Assembly: GCA_050288705.1 (NCBI GenBank) | Contig: JBNKEI010000020.1 | Coordinates: 1-47,596, forward strand | Length of the DNA: 47,596 nucleotides | Reading direction: 5' to 3' | From: JBNKEI01 sp050288705 | Lineage (GTDB): Bacteria; Myxococcota; Myxococcia; Myxococcales; UBA5297 | In this document: positions 32,324 through 41,200 of the stretch, piece after piece | Layout of the letters: every line of letters begins with the position of its first letter | Numbering within the stretch: position 1 is the first letter of the stretch | Made by a program: the position numbers and the translations under genes | The notes under the pieces: model-generated | Told to the model about the DNA's origin: nothing | The model's input: the letters and a program-made list of their open reading frames with translations, nothing else | Database searches by the model: none

Positions 32324-33210
32324 TGAGCTTGGCTAAAGCTTTTGCCCCTGGAAAAGTAATCCTACTTGGCGAGCATGCGGTGGTGTATGGGTATCCAGCT
32401 TTGGCTGGGCCGCTGGAACAGGGAATTACTGTAACAATTGAGCCTTCGAAAACTGGCGGAATTACTTTCCAAGGCCAAGAAGGCTTATCTTTGCTTGAAC
32501 ATGTATTACGTAAATGCGCGCAGTCTTTTCGAGTTTCTAATGTTGACGCGAGTATTACTGGTGATTTGCCTGCTTCGGTGGGATTAGGAAGCTCAGCGGC
32601 GATTTCGGTGGCTTTAGTGCGTGCTTTTGCTCAGGTTGCGCGGATAAATATGCGACCGCAAGGATTACTTGATCGTGCTCTGGAGTTAGAACAAGAGTTT
32701 CATGGTTCGGCTTCGGGAGTTGATCACCATGTAGCTTTTGAGCGCAAACTTATTCGCTATGTAAAAGGAAAGCGCGGTCAACCACTATGTCTTTCCCGGC
32801 AGATTGAAATGGTGGTGTGGGTGGTAGAGCCTCGGGGGTCAACTCGAGAAAGGGTGAACGAAGTAAAACGTCGTTACGAGTTAGACAGCGAGCGCTCCAA
32901 AAAAATATTTCAATCCATTGGTGAATTGGTAAACGAAGGGGTAGATGCCTTGGAAAAAGGCAAGCTAAAAGAGTTTGGCGCGACCATGAATGATAATCAC
33001 AGCCTGCTGCAGGAATTAGGTCTTTCCACACCTCGGTTAGATGACGCTTGCGAACGTTTGCGGCAGATGGGAGCGTTTGGCGCCAAACTAACCGGGGCCG
33101 GAGGAGGAGGCGCAGTAATCGCGCTCTTCGATGATGCCGACCCCATGGTATCCAATTTGGGGGCACTAGGGGAAAAAGCCTTTGTTGCTCGTTGGGAGGC
33201 CAGTGAATGA
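32323..33210 (+). CDS. mvk: Mevalonate kinase
   Basis: This GHMP kinase phosphorylates mevalonate to mevalonate-5-phosphate with ATP. Its 295 residues contain all three GHMP motifs: the N-terminal PGKVILLGEHAVVYG, the ATP-binding PASVGLGSSAAISVAL (about residues 85-100), and the C-terminal GAKLTGAGGGGAVIAL. The DHHVAF segment after SASGV corresponds to the catalytic-Asp region. It starts at GTG 32323, sharing a base with the mvaA stop (TAGTG), with AAGGAG upstream in mvaA. It is followed by mvaD with an ATGA overlap. Confidence 0.94.
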   Translation: MSLAKAFAPGKVILLGEHAVVYGYPALAGPLEQGITVTIEPSKTGGITFQGQEGLSLLEHVLRKCAQSFRVSNVDASITGDLPASVGLGSSAAISVALVRAFAQVARINMRPQGLLDRALELEQEFHGSASGVDHHVAFERKLIRYVKGKRGQPLCLSRQIEMVVWVVEPRGSTRERVNEVKRRYELDSERSKKIFQSIGELVNEGVDALEKGKLKEFGATMNDNHSLLQELGLSTPRLDDACERLRQMGAFGAKLTGAGGGGAVIALFDDADPMVSNLGALGEKAFVARWEASE

Positions 33211-34196
33211 AAGCTTCTGCGACTGCTCATCCCAATATTGCCTTGGTCAAATATTGGGGTAAAAGAAATGAAGAATTGATATTGCCTCACAATGGCAGTC
33301 TTTCTATGACCCTAGAAGGTCTAAGTGCCACCACTACGGTGGAGTTTTCTGATCGCGAAGAGGATTTGGCGCAAATAGATGGCCGCCGGCTGGAGGGATC
33401 TGAGCTTAAGCGTATTGTGCGTATCCTTGATCTGGTGAGAGAGCGAGCAGGATTAAGCAAAAAAGCGCGCGTTGCTTCACGGACTGATTTTCCCAAAGCA
33501 GCGGGATTAGCTTCAAGCGCCGCCGGAGGAGCAGCCTTAGCTGCCGCGACTTCCTGGGCGGCCGGATTAGAGCTAAGCGTCCAAGATTTGTCTATTCTTG
33601 CTCGCCATTGTTCCGGTTCGGCTTGCCGTTCCATAGAGGGTGGGTTTTGCGAGTGGAAAAAGGGTAGCCGGGAAGATGGTCTCGACTCTTACGCGGTCCA
33701 AATATTGGGAGAATCGGACTGGGCTGACATTCGCATGGTGGTGGTAATTTGCGAAAACGAGGCCAAAGAAGTCTCCTCTCGCGAAGCAATGAAGCGCACG
33801 GTCGAGACTTCTCCTTATTATCCGTCGTGGGTTAAGTGCGCCGAAGAAGACTTGGTGGAGACGCGGAAAGCTTTACTGGCTAAAGATCTGGTTTTGCTGG
33901 GAACCATTGCTGAGCGTAATGCCTGGCGAATGCACGCCTCGATATTAGCTGCCCATTCTTCTATTCTATACTTGCGACCTGTTACTCTAGCGGTAAAGGA
34001 ATTAGTAGAAAGCCTACGGGTGGGAGGAACACCAGCTTTTTTGACACTGGATGCCGGGCCTAATCCGGTTATTTTGTGTTTGGCGCAAGTAGTGCCTCGA
34101 ATCACCATGCGGTTGGCGGAAATGTCTGGCGTGGAAAGAGTAGTAGTGGCTAAACCCGGTCCCGGTATTATGCGCGCCGAGAGGCATGTATTTTAG
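33207..34196 (+). CDS. mvaD: Diphosphomevalonate decarboxylase
   Basis: The enzyme converts mevalonate diphosphate to isopentenyl diphosphate, CO2 and phosphate. The 329-residue protein carries the family signatures NIALVKYWGKRNEEL, HNGSLSMTLE, FPKAAGLASSAAGGAALA (phosphate loop) and CSGSACRSIEGGFCEW, plus FLTLDAGPNP with the catalytic Asp region. It starts inside the mvk stop (ATGA) and ends sharing a base with the next gene (TAGTG). The coupled layout indicates balanced synthesis of the pathway enzymes. Its presence marks the classical rather than the archaeal mevalonate route. Confidence 0.95.
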   Translation: MKASATAHPNIALVKYWGKRNEELILPHNGSLSMTLEGLSATTTVEFSDREEDLAQIDGRRLEGSELKRIVRILDLVRERAGLSKKARVASRTDFPKAAGLASSAAGGAALAAATSWAAGLELSVQDLSILARHCSGSACRSIEGGFCEWKKGSREDGLDSYAVQILGESDWADIRMVVVICENEAKEVSSREAMKRTVETSPYYPSWVKCAEEDLVETRKALLAKDLVLLGTIAERNAWRMHASILAAHSSILYLRPVTLAVKELVESLRVGGTPAFLTLDAGPNPVILCLAQVVPRITMRLAEMSGVERVVVAKPGPGIMRAERHVF

Positions 34197-35257
34197 TGGC
34201 TTTGGCGACCATGCAAATACGTGTTCCTGGAAAAGTCATTCTTGCGGGGGAATACGCGGTTCTTCACCAAGGACCGGCTATTGTCTGTGCGATTGATCGC
34301 TATTTAGAATGTGAAGTGGTTTCCTCTTCGCACCTATTCATAGAAGGTAACGGGGCGCATTGGGAAGATGGCCAAGAAATTAATGGCTCTTTGTGTTTTG
34401 CATGTGAAGCGCTGCGAGTTGCTCAAGATTATCTTTTGGGCAAAAGAGCAGAATCTCCGAAGATAGGCTTAGTTTTCCGAGACGAACTACGAGCTCCTAA
34501 TAAAATGAAGCTGGGCTTGGGAGGAAGCGCATGCGCTTGCGTTGCTTCAGTGGTAGCAATGCTATCTGCTGCGGGAATGAAAGCAAATAGAGAAACCATA
34601 TACAAATTGGCGGCGGTGGCGCACGGAGGCGCTCAGCAGCAAGCAGGAAGTGCGGTAGACATTGCTGCTTCAGTTTTTGGGGGCACAATTTATACTTTCT
34701 GTCTGGATATTGAAACTTTACTTTTGGCTAGAAGATTAGGGCCCGAGTATTTTGCTTCTCAAATTGATGGGGCTTCTCTTCCCGCAAGAAAACGAATACC
34801 CTCACCGGCAGGATTAATGCTGGCCTTTTCTGGACAGCCTTCTTTTACTGGTTCTTTGTTAGAGCGGGTTGACAGTTTTCGCAAGCGCCAGCCCGATTTG
34901 TTCATGGACTTTGTTCGTAAGTCTCGCGCCGCAACAGAGATTATGAAAACTTCTTTGCAGAAAAATGATTATGAAAATTGTTTAAACTTTAATGATGCCG
35001 TAAAAATGGCGCAAGAAAATCTTCAGCAATTAAGTGACTTAGCGCAAGCTAATATTGTAACTAGCGCTCATTTAGAAATGATTAAAATCGCCGAAGATGA
35101 AAATCTAGCCATGAAAATAAGTGGAGCGGGAGGAGGAGATTGCGCCCTGGCCATTGGGGCAACACCTGCTTTGCTTCGCCTTCAATATCGGCTTGAAAAG
35201 GCGGGATATTATGCTTGGATTCCTCAAGTAGACGATCACGGTTTTTACAAAGAATGA
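34196..35257 (+). CDS. Phosphomevalonate kinase (ERG8/bacterial type, GHMP family)
   Basis: This 353-residue GHMP kinase contains VPGKVILAGEYAVLHQGPAI, the ATP loop LGLGGSACACVASVVAML (about residues 102-119), and ISGAGGGDCALAI at the C-terminus. In this operon only the phosphomevalonate kinase step remains to be filled, and the GEYAVLHQG form is typical of phosphomevalonate kinase. GTG 34196 overlaps the mvaD stop; ATG 34211 (MQIRVPG) is an alternative start and would place the motif nearer the N-terminus. The acidic/Lys-rich middle is unremarkable. It is followed 11 bp later by a cyclic-nucleotide-domain gene. Confidence 0.9.
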   Translation: MALATMQIRVPGKVILAGEYAVLHQGPAIVCAIDRYLECEVVSSSHLFIEGNGAHWEDGQEINGSLCFACEALRVAQDYLLGKRAESPKIGLVFRDELRAPNKMKLGLGGSACACVASVVAMLSAAGMKANRETIYKLAAVAHGGAQQQAGSAVDIAASVFGGTIYTFCLDIETLLLARRLGPEYFASQIDGASLPARKRIPSPAGLMLAFSGQPSFTGSLLERVDSFRKRQPDLFMDFVRKSRAATEIMKTSLQKNDYENCLNFNDAVKMAQENLQQLSDLAQANIVTSAHLEMIKIAEDENLAMKISGAGGGDCALAIGATPALLRLQYRLEKAGYYAWIPQVDDHGFYKE

Positions 35258-35268
35258 AAGACTGAAAA

Positions 35269-36033
35269 ATGCAAGCCTTTAGTCTAGAACAAATTGGTCT
35301 GGAGCAGAGCTCTGAGCTTTTTCGACTAGTCCGTGAATATGCCGACATCGAACCACGTGTCTATGAAGATGGCGAGTATCTCATTCGCGAAAACGAAAGA
35401 ACGGTAGAAGTTTTTCTGGTGTTGCAAGGGGCTTTGGCAGTAGAGCAGAACTCCTGTGTTTCCGGAGCGCAGCCTGCTATTTTGGCTACCATTATATGTG
35501 ATTTGCATAATCCTGCCATTGTAGGAGAAATGGCTTATTTGGGTTCCCAACACCGTTGCGCTTCGGTGCGCAGCTCTGGTTCAAGTTATACACTTTGTCT
35601 GAAACCAGAACACATTGACGTTATTATAAATGGATTCCCTGTTTTGACCAGTATACTTTGTCGACAGTTTTCGCAGAGGCTCCAAGAGACTAATAATTTT
35701 TTAAGAAAGCTTCAAGATAATCTAGCCTTAGACGCCAAACAACGAACCGCAAATTCAAAAGAAATACTGTTTTCTGAAGGAGAACCTGCGATAACGCTAT
35801 ATCAATTAGTAATGGGAACAGTGCGTTTAGAACGCCATGGTTGTTGCCAATTAGTTCATCCAGGAAAACTGCTCTATGGATTTCTGGAACCCGGCCCATT
35901 TTTGCGTGGAAAGCATCATTGTTCTACTGCAATAGTTGAAGAGCAGGCTCTATTGTTTGCAATTGATCGGTACTATATTCGTTCGGTTATTCGGGGTTAT
36001 CCCGATTTAGTAGAAAAGGTATTGGCCGAATAG
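35269..36033 (+). CDS. Cyclic-nucleotide-binding-domain protein without DNA-binding domain
   Basis: This 254-residue protein contains two cNMP-binding-like beta-rolls. The first (about 25-130) has YEDGEYLIRENERTVEVFLVLQGALAV and the cassette NPAIVGEMAYLGSQHRCASVR, recognisable as a GEMAYL...R-ASVR phosphate-binding loop. The second (about 165-250, FSEGEPAITLYQLVMGTVRL) is more degenerate. It has no helix-turn-helix, kinase or channel domain. It starts 11 bp after the phosphomevalonate kinase gene and is likely cotranscribed. It may bind a nucleotide and regulate a partner protein; no ligand or partner can be named from the sequence. Confidence 0.75.
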   Translation: MQAFSLEQIGLEQSSELFRLVREYADIEPRVYEDGEYLIRENERTVEVFLVLQGALAVEQNSCVSGAQPAILATIICDLHNPAIVGEMAYLGSQHRCASVRSSGSSYTLCLKPEHIDVIINGFPVLTSILCRQFSQRLQETNNFLRKLQDNLALDAKQRTANSKEILFSEGEPAITLYQLVMGTVRLERHGCCQLVHPGKLLYGFLEPGPFLRGKHHCSTAIVEEQALLFAIDRYYIRSVIRGYPDLVEKVLAE

Positions 36034-36105
36034 TTTCAAATTAGTTTGAGCGTCATGTACAAGTCATCCATTTATCTAATCCTGGTGAGGCTAAAAAGAA
36101 GACAG

Positions 36106-36125
36106 GTGCATTCTTAAGGATGCAC
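36106..36125. repeat. Imperfect palindrome after the mevalonate operon
   Basis: GTGCAT (36106-36111) and ATGCAC (36120-36125) surround an almost palindromic centre, giving a 20-bp near-palindrome with two G-U pairs if transcribed. It lies between the cNMP-domain gene and the AAA gene. It lacks a T-run. It may be the 3' end of the operon transcript or an operator for the next gene. Confidence 0.3.
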
Positions 36126-36164
36126 TAGCTTGCCAAAGCCATAACTCTGCGGCAACATCCCGGC

Positions 36165-37757
36165 ATGAGTGCTCCGTTATTTTTTAACACTGCTGGTCCT
36201 GTCAATCCCGAATGGCACTACTGCGTGCCACCGCTATCCCGCATAGACTTGTGCGGATTCCTGTTGTTGATTGATCAGCGAAAATACTTCGTCCTCCATG
36301 CCCCTCGGCAGACAGGCAAGACAACCTGCTTGGAGGCATTGGTCAATCATCTCAACGCTGAGGGGCAATACCGTGCTTGCTACATCAATGTTGAAGTTGG
36401 ACAGGCAGCGCGAGACGATGCCAAGAATGCATTTTTTGCCATCAACCGAGAGCTTGTCTCGTCTGCGCTAGAAGTTGGAGAGGCTCTTCTCGATTCTCTT
36501 TACACTGAGCTTGCTTTGAAATGGGGTCCTGTTGAGGCTTTTTCGGAGCTGCTATCTCGCTGGGCAAAAATCGATCCAAGACCACTCGTCTTAATTATCG
36601 ATGAGATTGATGCGCTAGTTGGAGACACGCTAATAACCATGCTCCGACTTCTTCGTGCCGGATACAATAAGCGGCCGCATGCCTTCCCGTCGAGTGTCAT
36701 TCTCTGCGGACTACGCGATGTCCGAGATTACCGACTTTTTTCTTCCGTCGAAAAGACAGTTATAACGGGAGGTTCAGCTTTCAATATCAAAGCCGAGTCC
36801 CTTCGACTTGGCGATATGGACAGACAACAGGTCGATATTCTCCTTGGCCAACATACCGCGGCCACGGGTCAAATATTTACGCCCGAAGCCGTTGATGCCA
36901 TATGGGATCTCTCTCAGGGTCAGCCCTGGCTTGTAAATGCGCTCGCTTACCAAGCTTGCTTTGCGAATAAAGAAGGCAAAGATCGCTCTCGTCCCATCGA
37001 TGGCGAGATAATTGACGCATCCAAGGAAATACTCATATTAAGGCGCGACACACATATCGATCAACTCGCAGACAAATTGAGAGAAGACCGCGTTCGCCGC
37101 GTTATCCAACCAATTCTTCTCGGAGAAGAAGACGCAGAGCCATTTGTTCAACCCGACGATCTGCAATACTGCATCGACCTTGGCTTGATTCGTCGTACGG
37201 GCCGTGGTCCGGCCATCGCCAACCCGATCTACCGCGAAATCATTCCGCGCGAGTTGATTTCGGATACACAAGAATTCCTAAAGGCTAGATTCGCCCCCGA
37301 CTGGGTGCGCATCGATGGAACGCTCGATATTCCGAAGCTCCTTGCCCAATTTCAGGAATTCTATTGCGAAAATGGAGAGGCATGGTCAAACCGCCTCGCT
37401 TACCGAGAAGCGGGTCCGCAACTTTTGTTACAGGCATTTCTACAGCGGGTTATCAATGGTCAAGGGCGCATCGAGCGTGAATATGCGCTCGGTACTGGCC
37501 GGACCGATCTTTATTTGCGATGGCCGTTTGCTTCGGGGATGCAGAAGGCTGTGCTCGAACTAAAAGTGCTGCATAAGAGCCTTGATCGAACCATCGCCGA
37601 CGGAATTACTCAAGTTGCTGCCTATGCCGAAAGGTGCAGCGCTTCGGAGGCACATCTTCTGGTCTTCTCAAAAGCTACCAAAGCCACAGCAAATGAGCGC
37701 ATCTTTCGCCGCGATGAGCTCTTCCAAGGACGTTCGATCACTGTTTGGGGCATGTAA
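36165..37757 (+). CDS. AAA-ATPase-like protein with C-terminal PD-(D/E)XK nuclease-like domain
   Basis: This 530-residue protein contains Walker A APRQTGKTTCLEAL (about residues 50-63) and Walker B PLVLIIDEIDALVGD (about 140-154). A winged-helix-like middle follows (TPEAVDAIWDLSQGQPWLVNAL). The C-terminus has the nuclease-like core GRTDLYLRW then KAVLELKV (D...E-x-K, about 445-470), with the helical EVAAY-type end QVAAYAERC. This matches the AAA_14-like / PDDEXK-family (DUF1703-related) ATPases, which occur patchily in many bacteria and are often transferred. Their function is not established; defence or mobile-element roles have been suggested. The start ATG 36165 has no strong ribosome site. 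Confidence 0.8.
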   Translation: MSAPLFFNTAGPVNPEWHYCVPPLSRIDLCGFLLLIDQRKYFVLHAPRQTGKTTCLEALVNHLNAEGQYRACYINVEVGQAARDDAKNAFFAINRELVSSALEVGEALLDSLYTELALKWGPVEAFSELLSRWAKIDPRPLVLIIDEIDALVGDTLITMLRLLRAGYNKRPHAFPSSVILCGLRDVRDYRLFSSVEKTVITGGSAFNIKAESLRLGDMDRQQVDILLGQHTAATGQIFTPEAVDAIWDLSQGQPWLVNALAYQACFANKEGKDRSRPIDGEIIDASKEILILRRDTHIDQLADKLREDRVRRVIQPILLGEEDAEPFVQPDDLQYCIDLGLIRRTGRGPAIANPIYREIIPRELISDTQEFLKARFAPDWVRIDGTLDIPKLLAQFQEFYCENGEAWSNRLAYREAGPQLLLQAFLQRVINGQGRIEREYALGTGRTDLYLRWPFASGMQKAVLELKVLHKSLDRTIADGITQVAAYAERCSASEAHLLVFSKATKATANERIFRRDELFQGRSITVWGM

Positions 37758-37822
37758 GTTTTGTACACGTATGCTCGATAATGCTTCGGACCGATTAAAT
37801 TTCTGCAATCTAGGGCATGTCC

Positions 37823-38128
37823 CTAAATAGTCTTCCAGGGTCCGAAAGCATCCGGTAAGTCCCGCCACGGCACGCCTGTTCGCCTCCACCACAGCACCGC
37901 CTCCATGAAATTCCGGTCTCCGAAAGAGGGTCTTCCTGGCCCACGACGTGATTTCAAGAAACCACGAATTTGAGACCACTTACTCTCTTCCAACGACAAT
38001 CGTAACGCCATCCAAAGCCTAAACCAAAGGTCAGATCGGAATGCAAGCTGGTCTTTCGACTGTGGCGCCCCCCTGGATTCCCGCTTTCGCGGGAATGACG
38101 GAGGGCGTGGTGCCGGATATGGGGACAC
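37823..38128 (-). pseudogene. Truncated IS5-family transposase
   Basis: The minus-strand frame of about 101 codons contains the DUF4096-type N-terminal transposase segment GPGRPSFGDRNFMEAVLWWR, RTGVPWRDLPDAFGPWKTI, as in IS5-family proteins. It ends immediately after WKTI at a stop lying next to the terminal repeat, so the catalytic DDE part is missing. The first ~40 codons come from a palindromic repeat (PRKRES) and are probably not transposase. The true start may be at the ATG of MALRLSLEESKW. Confidence 0.8.
38077..38096. repeat. REP-like palindrome inside the IS remnant
   Basis: ATTCCCGC (38077-38084), loop TTTC, GCGGGAAT (38089-38096) form a perfect 8-bp stem. This is the very widespread GGATTCCCGC-TTTC-GCGGGAATGACG repeat of proteobacteria, which when translated gives the spurious SFPRKRES peptide. 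It lies within the deleted IS5-like element and so may have been carried or captured by it. Confidence 0.85.
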
Positions 38129-38194
38129 GCCCTAGAGTCATTGTCAGTGACAGCTGACCCTACAACAACCTAAGTCGCGCCAATTCTGCCAGTC

Positions 38195-38215
38195 CTCTCT
38201 CCCAGGGGGAGAGGG
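38195..38215. repeat. CTCTCCC/GGGAGAG stem-loop between the IS remnant and the RND operon
   Basis: CTCTCCC (38197-38203) and GGGAGAG (38207-38213) form a 7-bp stem with a 3-base loop, extendable by a G-U and a C-G pair. It lies about 60 bp after the stop of the RND permease (minus strand). It resembles dispersed repeats of this type seen in many genomes. It may end the efflux transcript, although no U-run follows. Confidence 0.4.
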
Positions 38216-38275
38216 AATGTTTGCAAGCTCCCATCTTCCTCGGGGGAGAAGGGTCACTGAATAGTTGCATAAATT

Positions 38276-41200
38276 CTAACTGTTCTTTGGCAACTCGTGG
38301 ACTGGCGTATTAGGTGTCCAGTCAGTGCTTGGATGATGTTCCCAGCGGACGATACGTAAATCACGCACGAAAACAGCGTAAATCAGGGGCACCAGAACAA
38401 GGGTGACAGCGGTGGCAATGGTGAGTCCGCCGATCTGCGCATAACAGAGCGGCTCCCACAGTGGACCGCCGTGTAGAGCCAGCGGAACTAGCCCAAGCAC
38501 GGTGGCGCCCACGGTAATAAGCACTGGACGTAAGCGCACAATGCCCGCCTCAATGAGCGCATCCTCTAGTGGTCGGCCGCGCTCCCGGGCTTCTTCAATG
38601 AAGTCGAAGAGCACGATCACGTGGCTGACAATTACTCCGACCAAGCTAGCCACGCCCAGGAACGCCATAAAGCCAAAAGGCTGTCCCATGAGCGCTAGCA
38701 TAACCACAGCGCCCACCACTCCGTAGGGAATGGCCGCGAAGACCACCAACGGCTTCACCGCGTTGTTGAATTGAAAGACTAGCGCAAAGTAAATGAGCGC
38801 TACCGAAGCGGCCATCACCAATGCTAGTTCTCCAAAGCCCTTTTCTTGCTCTTCGTGCTCCCCGGCGATCTCCAACCGATAGCCGGGCGGCAGTCGGGAC
38901 GAAACCGCATCGATGCCAGGACGTGCGGCGGCTAGCACTTCGGAAGGCAGCACGCCAGACACTGGAAAGGCTGATACCGAAATAGTGCGGATTTGATTGC
39001 GACGCTGAATTTTCGAGGGTACGTTTTCGTGCTCCAAGCGAGAAACCTGCTGCAAAGGCAAGCTTTGCTTATCCATGTTGGAAAACACGTAGAGATTTTC
39101 CAGATCGGCTAGGCGCGCGCGATCCTCAAGCCTCAGACGCGCCAGAATGGGAATTTGCTTGTCTCCCTCGCGATAGGTGCCCACCGGCAGACCAGAAATG
39201 GCCGCAGTAGCTGACTGAGCCACATCCATGTGGGTTACGCCAGAAAGTCCAGCCCGGTCATCGTCTACTGCCAGCCGCACCAGCATTCCGGGTGGGCCCC
39301 AATCGTCGCGTACTCGCGCTGAGGTAGGCACCGCACGCAATACGTTCGCCAATTCTCCCGCTATTTTGCGCAGCGTAGATACATTTTCGCCAGAAACCCG
39401 GATAGAGACCGGAACACCCACTGGCTTTCCAGTTTCGAGCTGACGGACGTCAATGCGAGCGCCAGGCACGTGGCTAAGCGCTGCCTGCAGGGGCTCGACC
39501 AGCTCGCCAGTAAAGTGCTTGTCGGTCACCTCCACCAATATTTGCGCGTAATTGATTTGCTGCTGCTCAGGGGCCACTGAAAACCAGAAGCGAGGCCCAC
39601 CGCCGCCTACGAAAGTGGTCAGAGTGCGCAAAACTTCGGGGTGTCCGTTGCGCTTTCCAAAGGCCTCGGCCTCGGCGCGAATAATGCGCTCTGCCTCGGC
39701 GGCAGTGGCATTGGTGGTTGCCAGCGGTGCGTCTTCTGGAAGCCAAACATCCACATAGGAAAGATAGGAAAGATCGGTGGGGAAAAACTGGGTCTTGAGT
39801 CGGGAAAACAGCAGTCCGCCACCGACCAAAATTAGCATAGAGGCGCCAATAACCGACCAGCGCCGGCGTAGGGCGGCGGTAACCATTCGCGCATACCAGC
39901 CAGTAAATCCCCGACTCCGGCGTTCCTCAATGGGCACCTCGGGCTTGGACGCGCGTGCCAGCCCCAGGGCAATGAGCGGGATAAAGGTCATGGACACGAT
40001 TAGCGCGGCGACCAAAGTAATGGTCATCACCACCGGAAGCGCGTACAAAAAGTCACCCACATCTCCGGAGAGCATTAAAAAGGGAAGGTAAGCAACAATG
40101 TTGGTGACCGTGGCGAAGAAGATGGCTCGAGCAAGCCGGGTGGGGCCCATCCAAGCGGCAATCTCTCGTGGTCTTCCGGCAGCCAGCTCACGCTCGATGG
40201 CGTCTCCGGCCACTACTGGCACGTCAACCAGTAGCCCCAGGGCAATGATTAGCGTGGCAATAGAGACTTGCTGAATGTCCAGTTTCAAGAAGTGCATGGC
40301 CCCGTAGGTAATGGCCAGGGTCAGTGGAATGGATGCCGCCACTAGTAGCGCCGAGCGCCAGCTCCAAAAGCCGACCAGCGAGATTACTACTACTAGGAAA
40401 ATGGCCTCGTACAGGCTCACCATGAAGAGCGACACATTTTCTTCTACCTGTCGTGGCTGATCGCTGGTGCGGGCAATAATCAGGTCTGGCGGAAGGCTGC
40501 GCTGCACTTGCCCTAGTGCCTGTCCCACTGCCTGGCTAAAGGTCGCAATCTGCTCGCCAGAGCGCATTTGAACAGCCAGGGTTATCGCTCGATTGCGTTG
40601 CCAATGACCCTCACCATCGCGCGCCACCAGATAATTCAAGTATCGGGGCGGGCTTTCGTATTCGCGCGATAAGGTAGCCAGGTCCCGCAGCCTTACTGGA
40701 GTACCAGTGGACGAAGCTCCAACCAGCAAGTTGCCCATGGCCGCGAAGCTGCTATCGCGCACATTCGGATCCACCACTAGGTGACGGTTTCCAGTATCGA
40801 ATACCCCTCCTGGCATGGCAGTATTGCGCGCAGCCAATGCATCGGCAAGCTGCGAAGGCTGTAGCTTGGCGGCGGCTAGCCGTTCTTGCGCGTATTCCAC
40901 AAAGATGCGCTCTTCCAGAACGCCAGTGCGAGTGATTTTGGAAACCTGAGGAACGTTTTGCAGCACCCGCTGGATTTGGTCGGTGAAATCGTCAAGCTGA
41001 CGGTAAGTGTATAAATCGCCACCAATTTCAGATAGGCGAGCGGACGCTTCCATCGGTTTGCGTACTAGTACCGGGCCCCAGGCGTCAGGGTGTATTGCGG
41101 GATCACCTAGCCGATCGCGTATAAACGTGGCCGCATAGGCGCGCAGTTGCTGGTCGTTACGGCTGGTAGCAAAATCCACGCCCATACAATTAGCCGCACG

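Larger units (their letters stand above)
37810..38135 (-). mobile_element. Internally deleted IS5-like element (MITE-like)
   Basis: Ends carry inverted repeats: plus-strand GGCATGTCCCTA at 37814 onward and, read in reverse from 38131, GGCGTGTCCCCA. Both are bordered by CTAG (37810-37813 and 38132-38135), a likely 4-bp target duplication. Inside is only the N-terminal part of an IS5-type transposase, so most of a full element has been lost while both ends remain. It could be moved by a full-length relative elsewhere in the genome. Confidence 0.75.
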
